Below, piece by piece: positions 20,046 through 32,303 of a DNA stretch of 64,000 bases (the first letter of the stretch is position 1; the number at the start of each line of letters is the position of its first letter). Where the stretch lies: NCBI GenBank assembly GCA_008973525.1, contig WACJ01000516.1, positions 186,001-250,000 of the forward strand, written 5' to 3'. Source of the DNA: Stenopsyche tienmushanensis. Lineage: Eukaryota; Arthropoda; Insecta; Trichoptera; Stenopsychidae. A model generated the notes under the pieces. That model saw nothing but the letters and a program-made list of their open reading frames with translations. It was not told the origin of the DNA and did no database searches. Made by a program: the position numbers and the translations under genes.

Positions 20046-22854
20046 TATTACTATGTATAGCGAAAAATATATCATTTAGCAGAATTTGCTACATTTTTTT
20101 AAAAATAATTTTCAAATTATCATAGTTTTATTCTCAAATTCCTATTTTTTTACTATCTATGGTTTGATATTTTTATTATGTTTCCAATATACTTCAAATA
20201 CCCATGGGATTCATTCCATCGTATAGCGGCGTTCAATCTTGCTGGAACGTCGAACGTCTACATATATATTAAAGTGAAACTTGTATAGGCGCGGTAGGGC
20301 AAATTGAGCTAAACGAGACGAAAAGGAAAACTCCAAGCGGCATTTGGAAAAAGATCATTTCTAATCATTTATACTTTCTCCGTCGCACGCGTACATACAT
20401 AGACACGCTACGCGCATGCGTGTGTATACGTAGCGTAAAGCAACCAGTAGCACATTTTTATATATTACACAAATATAGCTTAATCTTTGATCTAACAATT
20501 TCCACGGTGTGAAAAGTAAAATAAAAAAAAGATAAGTACAGAGTGCGATCCTTTATAAGCGAATAAACCGCCAACAAGAACCTTGGAAATGAATATAGTA
20601 ATTAAAGTATCGAGCCAGGCAAAAGGCAAAAATATAATAAAAATCGTTAACAAGTGGAAAAAAATAAACATTCATAACATAGCTAAGCAAGCTAAGAAGT
20701 TTCACATTTACCACACAAGAAAGAAAAATAAAGGTGGTTTTTTTTATAGTAATGATGATCGTTTTCTTAACCTATTATTAAGTCATTACATATGAAACAA
20801 CCGAATATCTTGAGTTAAAATTGTTTTTGGGATATTTTTTCAATGTCAATAAATCATTAGAAATATAAACAATAAACTACAAGTATTACCAATATTAAAT
20901 TTTGGATGACATGGATGATCTTTTATTAGCGAATTTGGACCAAAAAAATCATACATGAAATAATGTAATTGATAATTGCTTAATTTTGACATAACAGCTT
21001 TTGGTGAACATGAATCAAAACTGTTGCCTCAAATTCGTCCTTACCATCATTATCATATAATATCAAAATAATTTTACGAAAAATTTTTAGAAGTCCTTGA
21101 AGGCTTTGGATTTGAATATTGTAAAGAAGTAAAATAACATTGAAAATGAATTAAATTAATTTTCCACTATAGAACATTTAAATTATTATGATTTCAATAC
21201 AGCCTTGAATTTTGCCTATAAAATTAATATTTTTATCAGATTTTAAGCAGGTTTTCAATTTTATTAAGATCTATTTTCCAAAAAAATGTGCGCATTCATT
21301 GTTTGAATAAAATCAAATTAATTTTTTTAGTCAATTTGCGATAGAATTGTATCCAGTATTAGTTTGGGATAAGGGATGTGGAATAATCGCACCCCCGTTT
21401 AAGAATAATACTAACAGGATTTTTGTTATAAGATGAAAATATGATTTTTGTACGGCTTTATTTTTGGGCTTAAGTTCTTTGGGATAACAAGATTGGCTCG
21501 ATGAATTGAATAAAAATAACTCAAAGGGAATCGTTTGTTTGAATGTAAAGGTGATGAATATCTTTGTGAACATCGTTCTATTTTCGAGATCCTTGATGTT
21601 TTTTAAATAGGACACGGCATTAAAGTGCTTTACACTTTTATTGTATATCAATGAGGACTAAATTAAAATATTCAGAATAGATTACCTTCTGTAGTTTTTT
21701 TTACGCGTGGGTTCCTCGAAAATGTTGATAGATTTCAAAATAATATCTATTTTTATTGAGACTTAAACCAGAGTGTCACATTTTTTGCAGTTTATTTGTG
21801 CTTTTAAGCATTCCTCTCGATGGTGGTCTCGGTATATTTATATAATATTGCGAAATTGTTTTGAGTAAATGTGTATTGTGCTGGTTATGTAATATTCGAT
21901 AGTTCTCCACAATTCGACGATCAACTTTGGCTTTTACTTTGAAAAAACACCACCGTTTGTTTACTCAACTTTACTCGATTTATTTCTGGCCTTCATTTTT
22001 TCTCGACGGTTAAGCGCCAATTCGAAGTTTTATTGAGGTATGAACTTTTGATACGATTTCAACAATATTCGAAATTCGCTTTAGAATACGTCATCAAAAA
22101 TTACGAGCTCAATAAAAGTAAAAGTTTGGACAATGTGCGATCGGATGTATTGAGAGCTACCATTCTATAAACTGTGACAATTCATTTTATTTTCATTTAA
22201 AGCTTGGGAACATTTTTTTTGTATACCATGGCAATGGTGAAAAATTTATTATTATAATTATAATAATTTTTATGTCGATAAAAATATTTAATAGCTACAA
22301 TATTATTATTGAAAAATAATCTCAAGCACGATTCCACGATATTTTCGCAGGTGTGAAACTCTAGCAAAGCAACAATACTCCAATATTTGATTACAAATAC
22401 TTCAACAGATCCCTTGTTTTTGAGCAATTTCGTTGAACTGATTGAACATTAACATTTTCTCTGAATTGTTTTTCATAATCTCCAATTCTGGTCTCTCAAA
22501 TAACACTTGTTTTCAGACAGATACAGGTTTAAGTACTCACCCATTAAAAGCGATACTTGACTCATGCTATCTTAAAAGTATTCATAATTTGTTTTTCATA
22601 CTCGCTGTTGATAGAAATGATTTTGAGTTTTGATTCGTGTATACAATTTCTCAAAAATATCTCTGAGATTTTTGGAAAAGTCTTTAATTGACATTTAGAT
22701 TTAACTGACTTTCGCGATATACATTAAATATTACCGGATCTTTGGGGAATATAAAACGTTGAAATACAAGAAAAATGTTGTAACGCAAGATATTTTTATT
22801 TTTTATTTGTCTGTATTTTTTCCTTCCAATTTATTATTTTTTGCATGAATTCAA
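20046..22854. other. Unassigned AT-rich stretch
   Basis: No gene is supported. A patch at 20360-20450 has overlapping inverted repeats (CGCTACG/CGTAGCG and ACACGC/GCGTGT). A 106-codon minus-strand frame at 21331-21651 (MIYNKSVKHFNAVSYLKNIK...) is AT-rich and matches nothing I know. From 22855 a segment shared with the flank of mariner copy 1 begins. Confidence 0.5.
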
Positions 22855-22946
22855 ATTTTAATCACATCAGTTTCTTTGTAAATTTAAAAAGAAATCCGTA
22901 ACAATGTAAAAAATGTAAGGTTTATACTGAGGAAGGAAATCATAGT

Positions 22947-23614
22947 TATCAGGTCAGTCCAAAAGTTCGTGCGCATTTTTGTTTAAATAAAACATAATTT
23001 AACGTTTTAATTAATGATATATTTTCCTCCGCTATCTACAACTTCTTGCCATCTTACAGGTAGCTTTTTAATTCCATTGCTGAAGACTTTCCACTTTCCA
23101 AGCTTGGATACTTTCCCAATCTCCTTTAAATGACGAAAGGCTGCTCCATGAGATGAATCCATCCTTTCTGCGATCTGATCCACTGTTAATTTTGGCTCTG
23201 ACTTCACAACATTTTTAAGAACGTTGTTATCAAAATTAACAGGACATCCTGAACAGGGTTCATCATAAATGCTGCTTTCTCTAACTTTGAACTTTTTAAA
23301 CCATTTCTGGGCAGTCCTTACACTGATAGTATGTTCACCATGTACACTATTAATTTTTATTGCTGCAAATGTGGCAGATTTGCAGCCACAAGAAAATAAA
23401 AAATATAACATAGGACGTTTATATTGATTATCGACATTCATTTTCTATGGCACTAGTACTAATATGCGTCCAATGTTTACGAAAATTGGTAACAAGACTG
23501 ACTAATACATTAGTCAAGTGACGATAAATTTCGACAGATTCGAAATATAATGTTTTATTTACACGAATCAAGATTATTTCAAACATGCGCACGAACTTTT
23601 GGACTGACCTGATA
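22947..23614 (-). mobile_element. Mariner family 1, copy 2 (core-deleted, TIR-complete)
   Basis: Terminal repeats TCAGGTCAGTCCAAAAGTTC (from 22949) and GAACTTTTGGACTGACCTGA (to 23612) are flanked by TA. At 664 bp it is half the length of an intact mariner. The DNA-binding N-terminus and C-terminal tail are kept and the catalytic core is gone, with the reading frame preserved (see 23007-23441). It has no insertion at the TTAA site that is occupied in copy 1, so it serves as the empty-site reference. Confidence 0.9.
23007..23441 (-). CDS. Mariner-derived 144-residue protein: HTH domain without catalytic core
   Basis: Starts at ATG with MNVDNQYKRPMLYFLF, the normal mariner N-terminal position, and stays open for 144 codons. 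Residues about 1-60 are the first HTH region (NSVHGEHTISVRTAQKWFKK). Residues about 60-115 are the second HTH-like part (KSEPKLTVDQIAERMDSSHG, FRHLKEIGKVSKLGKW). At KLGKW the frame joins directly to the C-terminal tail (FSNGIKKLPVRWQEVVDSGG). All three catalytic aspartate blocks have been removed. In other transposon systems such truncated proteins can bind ends and repress transposition. Here that is only inference. It lies inside a TIR-complete element, which has no visible promoter. It could equally be a neutral deletion that happens to stay in frame. Confidence 0.7.
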   Translation of the reverse strand: MNVDNQYKRPMLYFLFSCGCKSATFAAIKINSVHGEHTISVRTAQKWFKKFKVRESSIYDEPCSGCPVNFDNNVLKNVVKSEPKLTVDQIAERMDSSHGAAFRHLKEIGKVSKLGKWKVFSNGIKKLPVRWQEVVDSGGKYIIN

Positions 23615-24174
23615 TTATTGTTAGAATGTATAATTAATTTGTTTTTCTACTTTAAACATGATGTTAATATATTTATATTATATTTTTATACCTCCCCTGG
23701 AACCTGTCCCCCATTCAAAGAAGTGGTAAATAGAGACATAGATGACTTCATATTCATAGATTTACTTCAGTAGATCTATTAAATGTATATTATTTCGTAT
23801 TCTCAGTTTGCTAATAGGTTTGTTTTTATCACTAATGAGACCAATTTCATCAATCAAACTTTTAGGAATTAATTTTCCGATGATCCAGGATCATATTTTA
23901 TTCTTCTTTATACTTTGTTACCTTGAAAAGTTCTCGACATTGTGCTAACAGCTTATTAAGTTCGATTGAAAACATATGGTTAATTACACGCTCGGATCAT
24001 TATTGAGGAAGTTATTTTATATCCACACATACACCACAAGTTAATTAGAATGGAATACAATAATCGAATTCGCATTTTCTATTTTTCTACTATCAATATA
24101 ATATTCATCAATTTTGAAAAAAATCTAGTTAATCATATGTGCCAAATCAGTAATCTGAGAATGCTCATTTTTGT
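23615..24174. other. Unassigned AT-rich stretch
   Basis: Contains a 62-codon frame (23585-23773) that begins inside the mariner end and has no recognisable product. Nothing else is supported. Confidence 0.5.
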
Positions 24175-24300
24175 TCATTGGGTTTTTTTTCTTGTGTAAC
24201 AATCCCTTTTATGGGATCATTGCCAACCATTTTTAAATGATTTTTCATGGTGTATATTTGTTTTTAAAAATATGATCGCCAACTGTGGATTTTAGCCCAA
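24175..24300 (-). repeat. SINE-like repeat, copy c
   Basis: Shares ATCATTGCCAACCATTTTTAAATGATTTTTCATGGTGTAT...TTTTTAAAAATATGATCGCC with the 2.7, 3.3 and 37.9 kb copies. The tRNA-like head is not recognisable here, so this is a partial, diverged copy of the body and tail. Confidence 0.55.
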
Positions 24301-24442
24301 AATGCTTTAGGTGTTGGGATATGTTTGCCCTTCAAACTTACTTTTGATCACATAGCCTTTCAGAAGTCGTTCAAAGTTGATGATGTATACGAATATGTTG
24401 TAAAAAATGGTTTTAAGCATTTTTATACAACTCTATTAATTC

Positions 24443-24687
24443 TTAACCCTTTGTACTCCGTTGTCCCCTCTCAGGGGACATCGTAATTCTAGCATATCAC
24501 TCGGATGTACCCTCTCGTGGGACATTAAAATGCATGTTTCCCTAAAGTTTTCTGTTGAAATGGCACAAGAAATCAAATCAAAATATTCAATATAAGTCCG
24601 ATATTATTATAATATCTTACTTGGTTTCAAAGCTATACTATATAATATGAGGTTTCATAAATGCACGTTTCTGCAGCAAAGGGTTAA
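24443..24687. mobile_element. TTAA-flanked MITE with CCCTTTG ends
   Basis: TTAA at 24443-24446 and 24684-24687 encloses 237 bp. The ends are CCCTTTGTACTCCG and, in reverse complement, CCCTTTGCTGCAG. The subterminal palindrome TGTCCCCTCTCAGGGGACA and a CCCTCTCGTGGGACATTAA block recur in the element at 53.25 kb. It is a non-coding piggyBac-like MITE. Confidence 0.75.
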
Positions 24688-27335
24688 AATTTCCATTATA
24701 TTTTGATTTTACGATATATTTTGATAGTATTACATACATTTTGGGTGTCGTAATTTAAACGTCAAAATATAAATAAACCAATGCATCGATTTAAGAAAAG
24801 TTCACATTAAAAAATAAGTACTTAAAAATATACATTAAACGTATTTTTTAATAATTCATGCCGACCTAAACATGAAACAATGACACAAAAAACCTAATTT
24901 TAGAACTGGATAAGCACAGTCGAAATAAATTAGAGTCATATCCATTTTGTTTTTTCAAAACACACGAAAACTAGAATAATATTTTATTGCTTCCTTCATT
25001 TCGAAAGATAAATTGCTTTAATTATTTTTAGCATCATGTGAAGAGAGTTTCCATTATTCGACTACTTAGCAAGATTAAGTTAATTAAATTATGCCGCTTA
25101 AATTAAATCACTCTGCGTTAACGATATTTTTTCACACCTAGAAAACGAAAATTTATAATCTTCTTAAGGCGATATAATGGGCTTATAACTTTGAGATCAT
25201 TACAATATTTTTGATCGATCGCATACATTACGCCCATCTGCTTGGTGGTGTGTAATGTTACAACAGGCGGTATGGGGGTTCTGGGAAAAACATGTTTACA
25301 CAATATGACCGAAGCGCTCGAAATAGTACGAAGGCTCTGATTACGTACGGGAGAAAATCACGTTGACATTTTTCAATATCATCGATGTCCTCGGTCACTA
25401 TTGGTGATTGACCGATCTCGTAAATAATCCGTCGGGAAAATATAGCGCGGCACGGAATGTTTCTATCGCAATTAATAAAACGGTTTTATCAATGATTTTC
25501 GGCTCGATGGAAAATATTTGATACGAAAAAACGAATTTGTCGAAATTCGCGTTTCATTTTCCAACTTTTGAATACACCCAGTTCGCGAGTATTATTTTCC
25601 TCTCGAAATTGCTGAGCTATTCCCGGAAACGGTCTTTTCACTTGCGAGAAAATTGCTTTTTCACTTTTATTAATACGAAAATTCAATGCATACCTTTTAC
25701 ATCATCGCCGATTGATGATTCGACTCGAAAGTCGCCATTGGATAAAGAATAACACTTTTAAATTGAAGCCTCTTTATTTCCGCGTTTTTTTAAAATTCGC
25801 AATGCCGGGGAGCCTAAAAATACTTTGTAACCACTGACGAAATTTCTTCCATATTACCTTTGACCTTTTAGCCAGCAGTCTAAACTCATATTCAATTCAT
25901 TCGCAATCTAAATTATGGCACAATAATATAGGATTTATTTCATTTTGCTTTTATACGTCTAAGAAATTTTGATGAACAAAAAATGTAAGTAAAAGATTAA
26001 AATATTATTATCTTAGTAGTAATTGAAATAAAACAACTAGATATTTGATTAACATTTAAAATTTAATTACATTACTTCATATTGTTTTTAAAATAAATAA
26101 AATTACTCATAATATTATAATAAAAGTATAGCTCTCTATTTTAAACATATCTTAGATTCGATCCACGCAGTGATTTCCGGATCTTTTATTTGGCATAAAT
26201 AAAGATTCCTTGGGGAACGTATTGTTTAGTCAAGAATCGCCTTTGTCATATAAATTGGCCATATCAACATAATAAATTATGGTAGATCAAGTGCTTCGTC
26301 AAATTCCATTCAACAAAACTTCAAACTGTTGTCGTAGTTTTAGTATTTTAAAAATAGGTTTCAAATCAAAATTATTGAAATTAAAATCATGCCAATAAAT
26401 TTGTGAATATTATTTTCTCTGCTCCCTCACCTGAAACCAAGTTTGTCTGATTTAAAAATTTCCAGATATTCTTTTATCTTCCCTATTTTTGGATTAATCA
26501 TAGATTCTCTCCTCTCCTTTATGAACTATACTTCCTATTCAAATAATCCTATCCTTAGTTTACCATGTGGCAAATGGAAAACCACCCAATAAAAAATAAT
26601 TTCCCTAGTGGAGATCGCCTTCGTCCGAGATATAGAATATGGCATATTCGATTAAAAAACACATACCATCTAAGGTAAAATAGGGCATCCTAGATCTATT
26701 TGGGGTTAAAAAATAAAATAAAATCTGAAAATTTTCCTTCTTCGAAATAAATTATTAACATCTGTTTTAGCTTAAAACTACAAACAACATATTAAACATC
26801 ATATTCTAAACAATCTTTCAACTGTCATAAAATGTAGGTATAATCAATTGAAGTCGCTATCGTTCGGATAAGTTCTTAATTAAAATCTTTCGATTCTCTG
26901 ATTCTCCGGGCATGGCGTCCGATCGCGAAGTGCTCATTCGAAGTATCAGCGGTCTGAAAGGCGGACCGGTTGGACACACAAACTTTGTGGCTAATCTTTT
27001 AGGGCATTTAGGGCTTTTTGTGTAAGCTATGAGGATAAATGCATCCCCGAAGCTTTCTACGATCTCCATGTTCACGAAAACCCCCCCAGAGGCTAATTTA
27101 TATTGGTGGCTTGCACCAAATGAGGTCGCGAGCTAGACTGGACTTTCCCTCATCCATAAAACGTATATATTTATCTATTTTAATTATTTATTTTGTCTAG
27201 TCCTATTTTATTATATATATATGTACATATCTAAGCTAGTTTTTTGTTGTTGTTTTAATTTACAAAAACTAGCTAGATATTAAATTCAGGTTTTGCACCT
27301 TGCTGTGCACTTTTATCATCATATTGGCATGGTCC
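24688..27335. other. Unassigned AT-rich stretch
   Basis: Overlapping 65- and 71-codon frames occur at 25489-25752, on opposite strands. At 26857-27075 both strands are open again; the minus frame is 72 codons and the plus frame reads MASDREVLIRSISGLKGGPV from 26911. The mutual overlap prevents a decision and no family is recognised. Confidence 0.45.
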
Positions 27336-27452
27336 CGAATAGGGAATCCAATCCCGGGATCCCGGATCCCGGGATCCCGGACAGTTTTAGATACTTAAGA
27401 ATCCCGGGATTAGAAAACGTAATCCCGAAAATCCCGGGATTGAAATTTTTAT
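27336..27452. repeat. CCCGGGAT palindromic repeat cluster
   Basis: A dense run of the palindrome AATCCCGGGATT and its parts: ATCCCGGGATCCCGGATCCC near 27350, then AATCCCGGGATT near 27402, then AATCCCGAAAATCCCGGGAT near 27430. It is a striking G+C island in AT-rich DNA. The design parallels the CTCGAG/GAATTC cluster at 28.1 and 33.3 kb and the ATTCGAAT cluster at 57.2 kb. I infer transposon subterminal repeats, but no element boundaries are visible. Confidence 0.65.
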
Positions 27453-27964
27453 CTAACAGAAATCGTACACCCCACCAACACGATGAAGACTACTAAATCG
27501 AGACATTCCCGACAAAATCTGGACGCTTGGAAACATTGGCGTAATTACTAATCGGCGAACTTAGGCGACGCATAGGAGCAGTGACTATCTAATCTATGTA
27601 TACATATATAGCGTACATGTATGTTTTTAAAATTGTTATAGTAACATTTCCCTACCGGTGATGAATTCACTACACCTCGACTCTAATAGTGGGAATATCG
27701 ATATGAAATATAATAGATACGGGGTTCAGAATTTTTGTATTGCTACGTAATATAATTACGAATCACATCAAAGTATTATAGTATATAAGTATTCATCTGC
27801 AGCGACGGAAATAAATAATTTGTCGGGAAATCGAAAATTTTATTTGTAAGGAATTTGGACGAGGAATGTTGTATGTAAGGCAGTAGGACAGGGAATGTTT
27901 TTTTGATGGAACTAGAACAAGGAATGTGCAATTGTTTAGTTGAGGACAGAGTATACATAATAAG

Positions 27965-28195
27965 TCATATCTAGAACCCTAATAAAACTTTCAAGCAGAA
28001 TGCATTTTGGTAGAAATGCACATACATACGGTGCAGCATTTTAAAAATGAAATATATTATATTTATATCAAAAATATTCGTAAAAAAATTATTTTATACA
28101 ATAAAAATTTCTACAAATGAAATTTCTCGAGAAATTAAAAAATCTCATAAAATGAGAATTCTCGAATTTGAGAATTTTTTGAGAAATTCTCGAGA
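27965..28195 (+). repeat. Palindrome-rich repeat (TTTCTCGAGAAA / GAGAATTCTC), copy 1
   Basis: The segment starting near TAGAACCCTAATAAAACTTTC and GCATTTTGGTAGAAATG, and ending in stacked palindromes (TTTCTCGAGAAA, GAGAATTCTC), matches the reverse complement of 32745-32920. Divergence is moderate. No transposase was recognised, and the palindrome block probably lies near an element end. Confidence 0.6.
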
Positions 28196-30180
28196 AGAAA
28201 CACTAAGTGCTATATTTATACTATTGCACAGTATCAAATGCTTTTTCCTAATCTACAAATATTAATGCTCATCTGGATTATACTTTAAATTGTTGTGAAA
28301 TTCTTACAGCTGAATCGGTTTTTAATAAATTAGTAAAACTTCTGGAACACTTTTGAAATAAATTGATAGTAGTTTTTAAAATACCTTTCCCGTTTTTATA
28401 AAAAATGAAAACTTGTGGAAATAAATGTGACAGGTACGCAAAATTTTATTGTGCGTTTTCCATAATAAAATTGGTTAAATATTATATTCTGTACTTGATT
28501 TTTATGTGATATTTTACAAAACAATCCCCAAGATGCATCCTCAGTTTGTCAGGATACAATGATTTGAGATTTAATCTTAATTCGGTAAGAGCAGAAATTA
28601 CAACCCCTATTTAGCCTTTTCAGAACAACATGGAGCTTCCCATTTAGTCAGTTCATTGGTGCTTGACATCGACGCTCGATCACAAGCCTGGCGATAGTTT
28701 GCTCTTAATTGCTCATTAAGCTTTTTTAGATAGCATAAATGAGTAAGTATTTTCTTTTCTCTTGTTTTTATATATTTTATAGAATATGTATGCATCAATG
28801 AAGCAAATTTCCATGCCCCAAAAAAAAAAAAATGTTTACCTGCAATAAACCCTAGGGCCCGTAGCGGTGCCTTACGAGTGCAAAGGGTTAATACTACTCT
28901 GTAAGATAACTTATAAATGATCCAAACGCTCGGTAAATAAAAAAAAACAATTACAAATTTAGATGTAGAAAGACACGGCGTTTATGAAATGAGATAATTT
29001 AATCACCGATAAGCTAAGCTGATAGATATTCATATTTTAGTCAAAAAACATGAGCGATAAAGCGATAAGCTCCTGTTCGCTTAGAATCGTCATTAATTTG
29101 TTTTTAAGCATTAATATTAATAATTTTAATAACTAATACATTTTTCGAATACATAAAAACGCATATAATGATGTTTATGTCAACGATCTGGACAGATTAC
29201 AGCTGTGTTAATCTGCGAATAAAATCATTTTATTGGATTTGTTTCTCATAAATACAAGCTTCTGAAAATTTCGTTGAAATTAGATTTAAGCAGTGTGTAG
29301 ATATAAAATCTTATAAGCATGCCTATATGACGATCTTCGTGAATTTGTCATATAAATGCATTGCATTGCTTATTATGCATGAGATTTTTGATCCACGTCG
29401 ACAATCAACTACGGGAAGCTCCCGTGGGAAATTATAACAATGAAATCGATTTTCAATCCACTGGCGTATTATGTGGTCGGGATTGAAGTTCTAGAGGCTG
29501 CAGGCTTGTGACCTTGAACTAGACTGCAAAACGATCATTCGAAAGCAACCCCTCATGTTTTATGTCGTCGGAAGTAAGTGTGCGACGGAAGTGCAGTGGG
29601 GCATAAACTCCTCAGATATGTCACAACTGGGTCACGCCACTTGCATACCGCTTTATCTGGAACCGTTTTTTGCATGAATTTCGTTGGACGCTTTGTCGCA
29701 ATTTATTTTTATTGCATTCATAGCAATGATGACGGAAATACGAAATTAGAAATAAATTGTGTATTTTATTGCAAGGATAATAGCTTTGTTCAAGAATGAA
29801 TCGATTGATCTTGTTGCTTAACAAATTCACCACATCGTATTAATGCCAGAAATAAGCGTTTTACACGTGCTTTAAAAAAGGTTTCCAGCGTGCGAATGTC
29901 CCGGATTCACGAGAGGTTAACGCTTGTTCAACCCCTCATTTTTATGTAAAGGCTCGAATTTATTTTGCAGACAATTGTCGGTGTTTTTTTTTTTGGGTTA
30001 GGGGTTAACATCCCTATGAAAGTCGCTTTAAAAATGATACCGTCGACGAAAGGTGTATGCATCCTCATTTTTGGATTTGTGCACAGGAAGATTTCATAAT
30101 CGTTCGTATATTATGTATTTATTTCTTCAATAAATCCTGGAGAGGCGCCAGAAGCTGCATTATGCTGAAATATCATTGTT
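28196..30180. other. Mostly unassigned; one solo TTAA-element end
   Basis: At 28829-28891 the sequence ends ...GAGTGCAAAGGGTTAA, the right end of a CCCTTTG-type TTAA element without a clear left end. At 29504-29573 a segment between an acceptor-like GGCTGCAG and a strong donor-like GGAA|GTAAGT is open in one frame (ACDLELDCKTIIRKQPLM). It is a weak exon candidate because the pyrimidine tract is poor. Confidence 0.4.
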
Positions 30181-30600
30181 TACTTGTCTTCTGCAAGAAA
30201 TGTTGGGGCATTTGAATGTGCGACTGTACTGGAGTGGGAACATGGGGGCCCCGAGAGGCCTGGGGTTGGAGCCGATGGGCTCAAGGCCGCGGGGGTGGCC
30301 CCTTGTTACCCCTCGGCCCCCGCGGCTATCGATCGCCCCGAGCTATTTTGGGACACAGCCGCCCGCCCTCGCCCGACAAGGGCGCCGCCACACACTCTGC
30401 TTTATTTACACACCACTCTATCCACACTCACCTGCTTACATTCACAACTGTTTGTTTTTATTGTGAGCGCGATGGATGGGTATCATCACGCCATTGTCCT
30501 TTGCCAAGGGGGAGGATTAAATAAACTGCTCGACTTTAGTTATTCCTTGAAAACTTTCTCGATTCATTTTGAGTAAGCAACCATCCCTTTGAAGTCTAAT
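30180..30600. other. GC-rich island with three overlapping plus-strand frames
   Basis: Between about 30230 and 30390 the sequence is G+C-rich, with GGCCCC, GGCCGCGGGGG and CCCCCGCGG words. All three plus-strand frames stay open for 96-130 codons, which is expected from base composition. The longest (30184-30576) follows an acceptor-like CTTGTCTTCTGCAAG. On the minus strand a strong donor-like AAGCAG|GTGAGTG lies at 30431. No domain is recognised. A promoter/first-exon region or an old transposed gene piece are both possible. Confidence 0.35.
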
Positions 30601-32303
30601 CATAGTTTAAAATCAAATTAATAACCCGTCCCCCATTTTTATTGACGAACGATTCGTTGACTATAAAGTCACCGGAAATATAATTAATGATATTAAAAAA
30701 ATAAGATCATATTACACAAGACAAACCCTTATTTTTATAAATAACAAAAATACATTGTCTGCAAATTGAAAACATGTTATGATTTTTATATAAATTAATT
30801 AATTATATATAATCATAAAAATTGGCACGTGCTTTTTTTTAGCTCAGTTTAAAGTAATTCTTATTTGTTCCACGAGAGAAAAAAAACTTTGACCAAAATT
30901 CAATCTTCGTTGTTCTCTACTTGTTGCTCTCTCACTTTTAATACGGTTTGATGTATTAACATTTGAGCTTTGAATTTTGGATAACCCCAAATCGATCATC
31001 GATGCGATGCTTTTCTTGATGTTATGCTTCCGTGCGCAACGCACTACACTCTGTGATTTTATGTTCGTTTGCAAATGATTTTTGTGTGGAATCAAGTTAA
31101 CAAAAAATTGTCTATTATAGCAAAAATGATTCACAAATGAGTCCCCGGTGATGGCGTATTTAATCCGTTTTAATGTCGTGTTATTTTAGTTCTTGATTTT
31201 TTTGTATTAATACAGTTATATTTGTGGGTTTCATTCAGCTCGGGGAGTTTTGATTGTATTAATTGTAATTCCAGCGATGGCATTAATATGTATGAAGTTG
31301 TTATTTCGGCGGAGCAGTGTTCGTTTCATCCCCGGGAACAGCTTGTTTTTATTATTGCGACTAAAAATAATTTTAATTTAAATTTTGTTTACGTCTCGAT
31401 TAAGGGTTGTAACGGTGCAGTATTTAAATATCGTTGAATTTAATTGACGAAGCGCTAAATATGAGTTATATCATTATGAGCATATCGATTTTCCCGTTTA
31501 TTTTAAGCTTTTTCTGCCATTTGGACAAATAATTACGCTTGCCCGAGAGGCGCTTTGATCGTCGCTTGCGATGAAAATTAATTGGTTTACATTATTTAAA
31601 TTTGGCAGATTGGTACATTTTTTTGCTAGTTAATTTTATGTATATTTATGGAACTTTATGAAAAAGTGGCGGAGTCGTTTACATGCAGTACGGTTATAAA
31701 ATGGAATCCGGCTAGACTAGTTTAATCGTTGTCGTGATTTTATTGAATAGCACTAGTCCCAGAGGTTCCATTACGTCCCCATATGCAACATTAGACTGTT
31801 TGAGCGAACGTTGTGATAGTTTCGCAATTAGTTCCGTACTGAGTCCATGTCATCGCCCAATATAAACCGCGGGTTAGTCCACGCAGTCAGCTGAATGTAT
31901 ATGCTGGGGACGGACGATTGCGGTTTTTCAATGCTGAGGAGTGAAAAGGAGTAACATACCGGTTGTCATTAGGACGCAAATAAATAGTCGAGTCGGAAAA
32001 ACCGATTACTGCTCGTTTGTTGATGCCGTCATCGCTCATTAAGGAAGCACTGGATATTCATCAGCAATTACTCGGGACACTTTTTAACATACTTAACTCG
32101 ATGACGCTTGAGTTAAACGAGATACCTGTCATCACTATTACAAAGCTCAAATATTGCAACTGAAAGCAAGTTAGGATCATCTTTTTATCTAATGGGTCAT
32201 ACAACACCAAAAAGTTTCTTTTTTGTTTCATCGTTATATCAATAGAATATTCGAATCTATACATAAATACTAAATAGTGGTAAAATATATAAAGACTTGA
32301 ATA
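30601..32303. other. Unassigned stretch
   Basis: Frames of 67-96 codons (30844-31134 minus, 31222-31437 plus, 32061-32264 minus) have no recognisable domains or splice context. No repeats were identified here. Confidence 0.5.

Noticed and set aside
21331..21651. 106-codon minus-strand frame
   Set aside because: AT-driven composition, no domain, no codon or splice support.
26857..27075. 72-codon minus frame overlapping a plus frame (MASDREVLIRSISG...)
   Set aside because: Both strands are open over the same bases, so neither can be preferred; no family recognised.
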